64,000 bases of DNA from Achromobacter veterisilvae (lineage in GTDB: Bacteria > Pseudomonadota > Gammaproteobacteria > Burkholderiales > Burkholderiaceae_B). This document shows, in pieces, positions 11,209 through 19,027 of this stretch (its first letter is position 1; each line of letters starts with the position of its first letter). A model generated the notes under the pieces. It was not told where the DNA came from. It saw nothing but the letters and a program-made list of their open reading frames with translations, and did not search any database. The DNA is taken from NCBI RefSeq assembly GCF_900496975.1, contig NZ_UFQC01000011.1, forward strand, positions 140,988 through 204,987, read 5' to 3'. A program made the position numbers and the translations under genes.

Positions 11209-11300
11209 CGCGTCCGCGCCATGGCCAGGGCCGCGCCCGGCGTCCAGCCGGCCGCGGCCTTCTTTGCGATACTGTCGTTTCCTAGACCTTGGCCCCAGCC

Positions 11301-11729
11301 ATGACAGACTCCATTCCTTCCGGTTTCGCGCCCTGGCGCCCGAGCAGTCCCTTCATGGCGCACCTGGCTGAGCTCGGCGCGCTGTACAAGCGCGACGCCG
11401 ACAGCGTGCTCGCCCTGCGCGTGGAGCACGCGCACACGAATATGCACTCCATCGCCCATGGCGGGCTGCTGGCGACCCTGGCCGACAGCGCCCTGGGGCA
11501 CACTATCGCGCACCAGGCGCAGGTCTCGGTCGTGACCGTGCAGATGTCGGTGGAGTTCTTGAATCCGGTCAAGCCCGGCGATTGGCTCGAGGCGCACGTC
11601 CGGATCGACAAACAGGGCCGGCGCCTGATCTACGCCACCTGCCTGCTGCAGGTGGAGGGCCGCGTCATGCTCAAGGCCAACGCGGTGTTCGCCGTGCGCG
11701 CGGCGCACACGCCGGCGTCGGACGGCTAG
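11301..11729 (+). CDS. PaaI-family hotdog thioesterase
   Basis: A 142-residue 4HBT-fold protein. The HSIAHGGLLATLADSALG stretch contains the HGG turn and the Asp of the PaaI subfamily catalytic helix, followed by the central strand VTVQMSVEFLNPVKPGD. Such enzymes hydrolyse acyl- or aryl-CoA and rescue stalled CoA intermediates. The ATG at 11301 is preferred to the in-frame TTG at 11289. It is the last gene of the + strand catabolic operon; its stop codon lies inside a perfect 16-base inverted repeat that should terminate transcription. Confidence 0.85.
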   Translation: MTDSIPSGFAPWRPSSPFMAHLAELGALYKRDADSVLALRVEHAHTNMHSIAHGGLLATLADSALGHTIAHQAQVSVVTVQMSVEFLNPVKPGDWLEAHVRIDKQGRRLIYATCLLQVEGRVMLKANAVFAVRAAHTPASDG

Positions 11730-11759
11730 GGCGGGCCGCGGGAGCGGCCCGCCCTAGCC
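11724..11759. terminator. bidirectional terminator-like perfect inverted repeat
   Basis: A perfect 16-base inverted repeat (arms 11724-11739 and 11744-11759) with a GGGA loop. It lies between two convergent genes and includes the TAG stop of the thioesterase in its left arm. There is no clear T-tract on either side, so it may stop polymerase through hairpin strength or protect the 3' ends of both messages. Confidence 0.7.
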
Positions 11760-11767
11760 CATCCCGT

Positions 11768-12742
11768 TTACTCCACCTTGACGCCGGTGGTCTGGACCAC
11801 GTTGCGCCATTTGGCCGTTTCGTCCGCGACGAAGCCCGCTACCTGCTTCGGCGTCATGGGGCCGAGCGGTTCGCTGTTCTGCCCGGCCAGCCGCTGGACC
11901 ATCTCGGGCGAGTTCATGATCTGGTTGGTGGCTTCGTTCAGCTTGGCCACGATCGCCGGGTCCGTGCCCGCCGGCGCGTAGAAGCCCAGCCAGGTGTAGA
12001 CGTCCAGGCCCGGCGCTCCCGATTCGGCGAACGTGGGCAGGTCCGGGAAGAGCTTGCTGCGTTCGGCGCTGGCGACGCCGATGGGACGCAGTTGGCCCGA
12101 TTTGATGAAGGGCGCCACGCTCATCGCGTCCTGCACCGCGACCTTCAGCTCGCCCGACACGACCGCGTTGGTGGCCGGGGACGCGCCCTTGTAGGGCACG
12201 TGTTCCATCGGCACGCCCGTGATCTTCTTCAGCCATTCGCCGCCCAGATGGGTGGAGCCGCCGAAGCCCGCCGAACCGTAGGGCACGCCGGGCTGCGACT
12301 TGCCCCAGCTAAGGAATTCCGGGATGGTCTTGACGGGCAGGCCCGCGTTGACCACCACCAGGTTCGGGGCGCGCGCAAGAATCGCGATGGGCTCGAAATC
12401 CTTTACCGGGTCATAGCGGACCTTGTCGTTGACCGCCGGGCCGATCACGTGGCCGGTGGCGCTGACCAGCAGCGTATAGCCATCGTTTTTCTGGCGCGAA
12501 ACCAGTTCGGTGCCGACCTGCCCGGCGGCGCCGGGCTTGTTCTCGACCACGAAGGTCTGGTTGAAGCGCTTGCCCAGTTCGGCCGACAGCAGGCGGGCGA
12601 CGATGTCGGTCATGCCGCCGGGGGCGAAGGCCACGACGACGGTGACGGGGTGGTCGGGATAGTCGGCGCGGGCGGCGCCCGCGGCCAGGCTGCTCACGAG
12701 CAGCGCGCCGAGCGCGCCGCGTCGCAGGATGTTGCGGATCAT
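11768..12742 (-). CDS. Bug-family tripartite tricarboxylate transporter binding protein (1)
   Basis: A 324-residue periplasmic protein with a Sec signal peptide (basic start, hydrophobic core to about residue 25, cleavage near AARA-D). The mature part begins with YPDHPV and has the Bug ligand-pocket motif VAFAPGGMTDIVARLL and the HVPYKGASPA loop that clamp a carboxylate through water molecules. Bug proteins are greatly expanded in Bordetella and deliver di- or tricarboxylates or aromatic acids to TctAB. No tctAB genes are nearby, so it must use a distant permease or serve as an orphan sensor. Convergent with the operon above. Confidence 0.9.
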   Translation of the reverse strand: MIRNILRRGALGALLVSSLAAGAARADYPDHPVTVVVAFAPGGMTDIVARLLSAELGKRFNQTFVVENKPGAAGQVGTELVSRQKNDGYTLLVSATGHVIGPAVNDKVRYDPVKDFEPIAILARAPNLVVVNAGLPVKTIPEFLSWGKSQPGVPYGSAGFGGSTHLGGEWLKKITGVPMEHVPYKGASPATNAVVSGELKVAVQDAMSVAPFIKSGQLRPIGVASAERSKLFPDLPTFAESGAPGLDVYTWLGFYAPAGTDPAIVAKLNEATNQIMNSPEMVQRLAGQNSEPLGPMTPKQVAGFVADETAKWRNVVQTTGVKVE

Positions 12743-12999
12743 GGTTGTCTCCAGGAGTCTTATCGTGAGGGGGGCGCGACTGCCAATGCGCCTCCGCGAG
12801 GGCAGTATGGCGGCGCCTCGCGCAATACTCCATCCGAAATATTCGAACTCAACGTTCGCGGCTTTCTAACGCGGCGCGGCGGCCCGGCTGGGGCGCTCGC
12901 CGCTTGAACGCCGACGAACACAGCGTTCGAAACATTCGACTCCTCGCCGCGCAACGCGGCCGGCATAATTTTCCGGATCGCCTGAATCACGGAGACACT

Positions 13000-14181
13000 A
13001 TGCTTCACAATGCCTTGCGCGGCGTCAAAGTCGTGGACTTGTCGCGCATCCTCGCGGGCCCCTGGTGCACGCAGAACCTGTCGGACCTCGGCGCGCAGGT
13101 CATCAAGGTCGAACATCCCGGACGCGGCGACGATACGCGCGGCTGGGGGCCGCCAGACCTGCGGTCGGCCGACGGCGGCGCGTCGATGTCGGCGTACTTC
13201 ATGGCCTGCAACCGAGGCAAGCAATCCGTCGCCATCGATTTCTCCACGGAAGCGGGCGCCGCCCGCGTGCGGGAGCTGGTCGCCGACGCCGACGTCCTGG
13301 TCGAGAACTACAAGGCCGGCGGCCTGCGCAAGTACGGGCTCGACTACGCCTCGCTCGCGAGCCTCAATCCGCGCCTGATCTATCTGTCCATCACCGGCTA
13401 TGGCCAGTCCGGCCCCATGGCCGGCAAGCCGGGGTACGACTATGTGTTCCAAGGCATGGGCGGCCTGATGAGCTACACCGGCCAGCCCGATGGAACGCCG
13501 GGCGCGGGGCCGCTGCGCACCGGCGTGGCGGTGGTGGACCTGATGACCGGCATGTACGCCACTTCGGCCGTGCTGGCCGCGTTGCGGCAGCGCGACCAGA
13601 CCGGGCGAGGCATGCCGCTGGATATCTGCCTGCTCGACGTCGCGGTGGCGCTGAACGCGAACCAGGGCGCCAACTACCTGGTGTCCGGCGAGGCGCCCAA
13701 ACGCAGCGGCAACGCCCACCCGAACTGCGCGCCGTACGAGGTTTTCGCCTGCGCCGACGGCCACCTCATCCTGGCCATCGGCAACGACGGCCAGTTCGCG
13801 CGTTTCTGCGGCGTGGCGGGGCGCCCGGAATGGGCGGCCGATGCGCGCTACGCCACCAACAGCGCGCGCCTGGCGCACATGGACAGCCTGCGGCCGCTGA
13901 TAGCCGAAACGCTGGCGGCCGCCGCGCGCAAGCGCTGGACGGACGCCTTCGACGCCGCTGGCGTGCCCTGGGGGCCCATCCACACGCTGGACGAGGTGTT
14001 CGCGCATCCGCAGGTGCTGCACCGCGGGCTGTTGCAGACCGCCACGCATCCCGTGCTGGGCGAATTGCGCCTGGTGCGCAACCCGCTGCTGGCGGGGACT
14101 CCGCCAGCAGCGATGGGCGCCGCGCCGCCGCTGCTGGGCGAGCACACGGATATCGTGCTGCCGAGTCCCGCCACTTTGTGA
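13000..14181 (+). CDS. CaiB/BaiF class III CoA-transferase
   Basis: A 393-residue family III CoA-transferase. It starts with the canonical VKVVDLSRILAGPWCTQNL stretch and contains the ENYKAGGLRKYGLDY region and a YDYVFQGMGGLMSYTG segment. The catalytic Asp is probably in VVDLMTGMYA (a D-x-x-T/S-G context). It moves CoA intramolecularly between carboxylates. The ATG at 13000 is chosen because GGAGA precedes it at 9 bases; the longer in-frame extension from 12904 has no similarity. It opens a three-gene + strand operon with a Bug binding protein and a crotonase, suggesting import, activation and hydration of one acid. Confidence 0.9.
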   Translation: MLHNALRGVKVVDLSRILAGPWCTQNLSDLGAQVIKVEHPGRGDDTRGWGPPDLRSADGGASMSAYFMACNRGKQSVAIDFSTEAGAARVRELVADADVLVENYKAGGLRKYGLDYASLASLNPRLIYLSITGYGQSGPMAGKPGYDYVFQGMGGLMSYTGQPDGTPGAGPLRTGVAVVDLMTGMYATSAVLAALRQRDQTGRGMPLDICLLDVAVALNANQGANYLVSGEAPKRSGNAHPNCAPYEVFACADGHLILAIGNDGQFARFCGVAGRPEWAADARYATNSARLAHMDSLRPLIAETLAAAARKRWTDAFDAAGVPWGPIHTLDEVFAHPQVLHRGLLQTATHPVLGELRLVRNPLLAGTPPAAMGAAPPLLGEHTDIVLPSPATL

Positions 14182-14200
14182 TTCATCCGAGGAGACAACA

Positions 14201-15172
14201 ATGAAATCCATACGATTCCCTCTGGCGGCGGCATGCGCCTGCCTGGTATTGCCGGCAATGGCCGCCGCCGAGTATCCCGACCGGCCCATCCGCCTGGTCG
14301 TTCCCTATGCCGTCGGAGGCACGACGGACATCATCGCCCGCGTGGTCGGCAACAAGCTTGGCGAGCGGCTTGGCCAATCCGTCGTCGTCGAGAACCGGCC
14401 CGGCGCCGGCGGCAGCATCGGTTCGGCCTATGCCGCCAAGCAGCCCGCCGACGGCTATACCCTGGTGATGGCGGTCGAAAGCTCCCACGCCGTCAATCCG
14501 AACGTCTACGCAAGAAGCGCCTACGACCCCGTCAAGGATTTCGCGCCCATCAGCAATCTGGCCGACGTTCCCAACGTGCTGGTGGTGAACCCGGCGCTGC
14601 CCGCGCCGGACCTCGCGGCATTCCTGCGGCTGCTGAAGGCGGAACCGGACAAGTACGCCTTCGGTTCTTCCGGCAACGGCGGCTTGAGCCACATGAATGG
14701 CGAGCTGTTCCTGAAGACGACCGGCACCCGCATGCTGCATGTCCCCTACAAAGGCCTGGGGCCGGCGCTCAACGATCTGGTGGCGGGGCAGGTACAGGTC
14801 GTGTTCGACAATATCCCGTCGTCCAATCCCCTGATCCAGGCGCAGCGTATCCGCCCGCTCGCCGTGGCGGCGAAGCAGCGGCTGAAAGTCCTGCCCGACG
14901 TGCCGACCTACGCCGAAGCGGGCCTGCCGGCGATGAACCATCCTTCATGGTTCGGGCTGGCCGCGCCCGCCGGAACGCCGGCCGCCGTGCTGGACAAGCT
15001 GAACGCGGCGGTGCGCGAGGCGCTGGCCGATCCCGCCACCGCCGACGCCATCGAGAAGCAGGGCGCCATGCCCAGTCCGATGTCGCGCGACGAGTTCGGC
15101 GCGCTGATCGCGCAATCCTACGGCCACTGGAAGACCGTGGTCGAGGACATCAAATTCGAGAAAATGCAGTAA
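14201..15172 (+). CDS. Bug-family tripartite tricarboxylate transporter binding protein (2)
   Basis: A 323-residue exported protein with a signal peptide ending near AMAAA-E and the mature start EYPDRPIRL typical of the family. The pocket motif VPYAVGGTTDIIARVV and the HVPYKGLGPALNDLVAG loop match Bug proteins. It is clearly paralogous to the copy at 11768-12742 but diverged, so a different ligand is likely. Placed between CaiB (20 bases) and a crotonase (12 bases), it probably captures the acid that those enzymes process. Confidence 0.9.
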   Translation: MKSIRFPLAAACACLVLPAMAAAEYPDRPIRLVVPYAVGGTTDIIARVVGNKLGERLGQSVVVENRPGAGGSIGSAYAAKQPADGYTLVMAVESSHAVNPNVYARSAYDPVKDFAPISNLADVPNVLVVNPALPAPDLAAFLRLLKAEPDKYAFGSSGNGGLSHMNGELFLKTTGTRMLHVPYKGLGPALNDLVAGQVQVVFDNIPSSNPLIQAQRIRPLAVAAKQRLKVLPDVPTYAEAGLPAMNHPSWFGLAAPAGTPAAVLDKLNAAVREALADPATADAIEKQGAMPSPMSRDEFGALIAQSYGHWKTVVEDIKFEKMQ

Positions 15173-15184
15173 CCAGGAACCCTC

Positions 15185-15970
15185 ATGAGCACCAGATCCT
15201 TTACCGTTCCCCATGCCCGCGCCGAGATCGAGGCGTCCGGCATCGCCACCCTGACCATGCAGGACGCCGGCGTGCTGAATATCCTGAGCACGCCGGTGAT
15301 CGATGGCCTTCGAGAAGCGCTCGCGCAACTGCGCGACGACGATGCGGTGCGCGTGCTGGTCCTGCGAGGCGCCAGCGACCGCGCCTTCGTGGCCGGCGCC
15401 GACATCGCGGAAATGGCCGCGCTCGACGAGCAGAAGGCGCGGACCTTCATTTCGAACCTGCGCGACCTCTGCAATGCGGTCCGCCACTTCCCGGTGCCCG
15501 TCATCGCGCGCATTCCGGGCTGGTGCCTGGGCGGCGGCCTGGAGTTCGCCCTGGCCTGCGACCTGCGCATCAGCGCCGACGACGCGCAGTTCGGCATGCC
15601 CGAGGTGAAGGTGGGCATTCCCTCGGTGATACACGCCGCGCTCATGCCGCCGTTGATCGGCGCCGCCAACAGCGCCTGGATGCTGCTCACGGGCGATCTG
15701 ATCGACGCCAGGCGCGCGCGGGACTGGGGCCTGGTGAACGCCGCGGTGCCCCGGGCCGACCTGGACGCCGCCGTGCGCAAGCTGGCCGAGGGCTTCGCCG
15801 CGCTCGGCCCGGCGGCGCTGCGCCAGCAGAAGAAGCTGTTGCGCCGCTGGGAGACGATGTCGGTGGACCAGGCGATCGAGGACAGCGTCGCGGAATTCGG
15901 GGCCGCTTTCAATACCGGCGAACCCCAGAAGTTCATGAATGAATTCCTGGAAAGCAAGCGCCGCCGGTAG
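15185..15970 (+). CDS. enoyl-CoA hydratase/isomerase family protein
   Basis: A 261-residue crotonase-fold protein. The oxyanion-hole region is FVAGADIAEMAAL and GWCLGGGLEFALACD; the second catalytic region reads GMPEVKVGIPSVIHAALMPP. The PSVIHAALMP variant replaces the usual PGxGGTQRL and is found in a distinct crotonase subgroup, so simple hydratase activity is not assured. It ends the CaiB-Bug-crotonase operon. The effector locus follows after 138 bases, which contain an unrelated promoter. Confidence 0.85.
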   Translation: MSTRSFTVPHARAEIEASGIATLTMQDAGVLNILSTPVIDGLREALAQLRDDDAVRVLVLRGASDRAFVAGADIAEMAALDEQKARTFISNLRDLCNAVRHFPVPVIARIPGWCLGGGLEFALACDLRISADDAQFGMPEVKVGIPSVIHAALMPPLIGAANSAWMLLTGDLIDARRARDWGLVNAAVPRADLDAAVRKLAEGFAALGPAALRQQKKLLRRWETMSVDQAIEDSVAEFGAAFNTGEPQKFMNEFLESKRRR

Positions 15971-16017
15971 ACCTGGCCCCCACGTTGAATACGTCCCCGG
16001 GGCGCCGGACCGCCGTT

Positions 16018-16045
16018 GGAACTTTCCCGCGCGCCCCGTTACTCA
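16018..16045 (+). promoter_or_regulatory. HrpL/BtrS-type ECF sigma promoter of the effector operon
   Basis: GGAACT (16018-16023), 15 bases, then TTACTCA (16039-16045). The consensus of HrpL-type ECF promoters is GGAACC-N15/16-CCACTCA, so this matches at 5 of 6 and 5 of 7 positions with correct spacing. Bordetella controls its type III system with the HrpL-like sigma factor BtrS, so this is the expected element for a bteA promoter. Predicted transcription starts near 16050, 20 and about 60 bases before the two possible starts. Confidence 0.65.
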
Positions 16046-16108
16046 GACCATGAGCCTGGCGGGCAGTCCATGTCCGTCGCCCTTCGGACATCGATTCACG
16101 GGAAAGCC

Positions 16109-18070
16109 ATGGTTACGCAAGTGCAGGGAGCCTCGGGCCAACTTCAAACGAATTTGCTCGCCCGCATCGGGAATCAGTTCCAGAATTTCGCCGCGGCGAT
16201 CGGGCAGGGGCTGAGCCGCGTCCTGGCGCGCGCGCAGGACGATCCCGCGCCCCAGTTCGGCCGCCGCTACGCCCCGGTCAACGGAAACGCCTTCCAGGGC
16301 AGCGTGGCGGGCTACCGGGTCATGGGCGACAAGGCGAAGGGCGTCGAACCGGGTTTCATCGCCAAGCGCGACTGGACGCCGGGCGACTCCGTCAAACTGC
16401 AGAATCCGCAGCACAAGTTCCACCAGGACGCCCTGCGGATGACAGAGGAGTGGCTGGGCCAGCAACCCCCGCAGGGCGCGCCCGGCGACCAGGCCCTGCA
16501 GGCCATGCTGAACCAGGTGCTGACGTCCCTCTCCGAGTCCGATTCGCCGCATGCGGAAAATGCCCGAGAACTCTTGCAGTCCGTTAAGGACGGCGATGCG
16601 CCGGACGTGCTGGCAAGCCTGCGGGCCGACCAGGACCGGGATCCCGGCTTCACGAACGCATTGGTTTCGGGCCTGGTGCAGGAGGCCTTCGCCGGAAGCG
16701 CGCAGACCGCCGACGGGACGCGCGCCGGGCACGCCAACGAAATGATGGACAGCCTGCGCCACGGCATCATGGAAACGCAGCCGAAGTTCAACAAGAACCA
16801 CTACATCAAGCTCGATTATTACGAGGCCGACAAATCCGGGGACCGCTACCAGATTCCCAGCGACAAGGCGAAGAACGCGCTGCATCGCTGGTTCACGGGC
16901 GCCACCGCCAAGGACCGCAACGAGGGCGCGGTGCGCGAGGCGCTGGCCAACGACCTGATGCGCAGCCTGGGCATCCAGAGCCAGAAGCTCAAGATCGTGG
17001 AGGGCGAATATGCCGACGGGACGCCCAAGCTCATGCTGGACGGCACGCACGTGGACGGCACGGACGAGCACTCGTTCAGCGACTTCGACGGCAAGCCCCT
17101 GCGAGGCGAACGCTATCTGAAGGATGGCGTGCTGGTGCGCAACACGAAGGCGCAGGGCGATGCGAACGGCGTATACAGCGGGCCGCCCACGCTCGATTCC
17201 AGCATGAAGGAACTGGGTCGCAACAAGATCCTGCTGCTGCTGATGGCCGACCGCGACGCGCTCGGCTCCAAGGGCGGAAACAAGGGTTACGTGGGCGACA
17301 CCTTTGTCGGCATCGATCCCGGCCATGCGCTGGAGGGCGGCCTGCTGGGCCGGCGCGGCGACATCAATTCGGATTTCTCGTTCAAGCAGCCCAGTATCCT
17401 CCCGGGCCAGGGCTACAAGAATTTCTCCATGTTCGACCAGAGCCCGCTTTCCGAAAAAATGGAGGGAGTGCGGCAGATCGCCAGGCTGAAAGAATCCGGC
17501 GCCGACTCCCAACTGTTCGACCTGTATGCCCAGCAGTTCGGCGACCAACGGCCCGATTCCGCCAATTTTGGCCAGCACATCCAGGGCATCAAGGCTCAGT
17601 ACGAGGGGCGCCGCGACGACATCCTGCAGATATTCCAGGAGCGGCTTGCGGTGGACGATTTCGATTTCGGCGTCCCGAACACCGGCATCGACCATACGAA
17701 CCTGCGCGACATTTCCCTCAACCTGCTCGACGGCCTGGAGAAGCTGACCTCCCCGACGACCGCGAAGACCGACAGCGGCATTCCGTTGCGGCATCCGCAG
17801 ATCTCCGATCCATCGAAGCGCAAGGAATGGCATATCCGCCAGGAAGCAGGCACCAATGACCTGCTGTTCACGTGTTCGGGCTCGAAGAGCGACGTCGCCA
17901 AGATGAACAAAGCGCTTCAGAGCTACCTCGGGCCGCTCATGGGCCAGGGGGGGACGGCTCTTACGACGTCCCCCAACGGCAAGGAGGTCTCGCTGCGCGT
18001 GCCCGTCGGCATGGTGCCGCATATCGGCGCGATGCTCACCTCCACCTCCATCCTCAACCACAAGCATTGA
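16109..18070 (+). CDS. bteA: BteA-like type III secretion effector
   Basis: From ATG 16109 the protein has 653 residues, close to the 656-658 of Bordetella BteA; an in-frame ATG at 16070 would add 13. BteA is the T3SS effector that targets lipid rafts through an N-terminal four-helix domain (about 1-130) and kills host cells with the rest. Here the amphipathic, Gln-rich N-terminus (LLARIGNQFQNFAAAIGQG) fits the secretion/raft signal. The central part has features of a protein/lipid-kinase-like fold: K234 in a strand, E277 in an R-E-A-L-A-N-D helix, then D381-R-D383, N391 and an IDPG at 402-405. This last reading is my inference. Two chaperone-type genes follow. Confidence 0.75.
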   Translation: MVTQVQGASGQLQTNLLARIGNQFQNFAAAIGQGLSRVLARAQDDPAPQFGRRYAPVNGNAFQGSVAGYRVMGDKAKGVEPGFIAKRDWTPGDSVKLQNPQHKFHQDALRMTEEWLGQQPPQGAPGDQALQAMLNQVLTSLSESDSPHAENARELLQSVKDGDAPDVLASLRADQDRDPGFTNALVSGLVQEAFAGSAQTADGTRAGHANEMMDSLRHGIMETQPKFNKNHYIKLDYYEADKSGDRYQIPSDKAKNALHRWFTGATAKDRNEGAVREALANDLMRSLGIQSQKLKIVEGEYADGTPKLMLDGTHVDGTDEHSFSDFDGKPLRGERYLKDGVLVRNTKAQGDANGVYSGPPTLDSSMKELGRNKILLLLMADRDALGSKGGNKGYVGDTFVGIDPGHALEGGLLGRRGDINSDFSFKQPSILPGQGYKNFSMFDQSPLSEKMEGVRQIARLKESGADSQLFDLYAQQFGDQRPDSANFGQHIQGIKAQYEGRRDDILQIFQERLAVDDFDFGVPNTGIDHTNLRDISLNLLDGLEKLTSPTTAKTDSGIPLRHPQISDPSKRKEWHIRQEAGTNDLLFTCSGSKSDVAKMNKALQSYLGPLMGQGGTALTTSPNGKEVSLRVPVGMVPHIGAMLTSTSILNHKH

Positions 18071-18113
18071 GCCGTCCCGGCTCCATCCTTTCCGCCTCCA
18101 AAGGAAATCCGCA

Positions 18114-18584
18114 ATGTCCATTTCTCTGCCCGCCAAACTGGCGGCCTTGGCGAAGGCCCTGGGCCAGGACGCCACGCTTTTCGACGAGCAGGGCGCGGGC
18201 GCGCTGCGGGTCGGCGGCGTTACCCTGCTGTTGCAGTATTTCGTCGAAGGCGAAGTCCAGGCCCTGGTGCTGGCCGCCGACCTGGGCCCCGTGGCGCCGG
18301 ACGCGCGCGCCCGCGTTTATCCCATGATGCTGGCGGCGAATACCTCGTGGCGCTCGGTCGCCGGCGGCGCGCTGGCCCTGGACGATACGCGCCATCACGC
18401 AATGCTGATGCTGCGGCTGGACCTTGCCGAGCTGGACGCCGAAGCCCTGGCGGGCAGGTTCCATGCCTTCAGCGATGCCGCCCTCAACTGGGGCGCCCGG
18501 CTGGGCCAGCCGGGCGACGACAATCCGGCCGAGCTTGCCGTTGCGCCCGAACAGCCGATTTTCACGCCGGCCAATTTCGCCTGA
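18114..18584 (+). CDS. btcA: type III secretion chaperone of the effector (BtcA-like)
   Basis: A small acidic protein of 156 residues with the alpha-beta-beta-beta-alpha-beta-beta-alpha pattern of CesT/SycE class I chaperones: N-terminal helix LAALAKALGQDATLF, strands around LLLQYFVEGEVQALVLAADL, and a C-terminal helix. Class I chaperones bind as dimers to the N-terminal region of one effector and keep it secretion-competent. Its position 43 bases after the effector matches the bteA-btcA order of Bordetella. It ends with a proline-rich tail that is probably flexible. Confidence 0.75.
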   Translation: MSISLPAKLAALAKALGQDATLFDEQGAGALRVGGVTLLLQYFVEGEVQALVLAADLGPVAPDARARVYPMMLAANTSWRSVAGGALALDDTRHHAMLMLRLDLAELDAEALAGRFHAFSDAALNWGARLGQPGDDNPAELAVAPEQPIFTPANFA

Positions 18585-18615
18585 TTCCGGACTTTCCAGC
18601 CGAACGTATCGCCAC

Positions 18616-19002
18616 ATGAACATCGACACTTTCCTCGCCCTGGTCAATGCCTATTGCACGCGGGCCGGCCTGCCCCCCGCCGTGCTCGAGAACGAACATT
18701 GCGTGCTCCTGCCGCAGCCCGGGCAGGCGGTCGTGCTGGCATGGGACGCCGCGGAAGAAGAGCTGCTGCTGCTGGCCCCCGTGGGCGCCGAGCCGATCGA
18801 GCTGGACGGGGAGGCCGCCGTCGAACTGCTGGGCGACGCCTACCTGGGGCAGAACCTGGCCGGCGCCGCCGCCGGCATCGACCCGCAGACGGGCGGGCTG
18901 GTCCTGTGGCGCCGCCTGCCCGGTTATGGCCTGACGGCCGACAGGCTGGAGCGCAGCATTCAGCGCACAGTCGCCGCGGCGCAGGCCTGCCTGGGCAGTT
19001 GA
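18616..19002 (+). CDS. second small CesT-like protein of the effector operon
   Basis: A 128-residue acidic protein, 31 bases after btcA and in the same direction. It begins with a short helix (IDTFLALVNAYCTRAG), then alternating hydrophobic strands (VVLAWDAAEEELLLLAPVG) and a final helix (LERSIQRTVAAAQACL), which is the layout of a class I T3SS chaperone. It could heterodimerise with BtcA or serve a distant effector. No motif is decisive, so CesT-like is an inference from size, acidity and context. Confidence 0.6.
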   Translation: MNIDTFLALVNAYCTRAGLPPAVLENEHCVLLPQPGQAVVLAWDAAEEELLLLAPVGAEPIELDGEAAVELLGDAYLGQNLAGAAAGIDPQTGGLVLWRRLPGYGLTADRLERSIQRTVAAAQACLGS

Positions 19003-19027
19003 GCGCTCCCGCGTCCCGCGAGGACGC

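Noticed and set aside
16016..16108. Longer N-terminus of the effector starting at 16016
   Set aside because: That start would lie upstream of or in the predicted promoter, and the length from 16109 fits the known family better.
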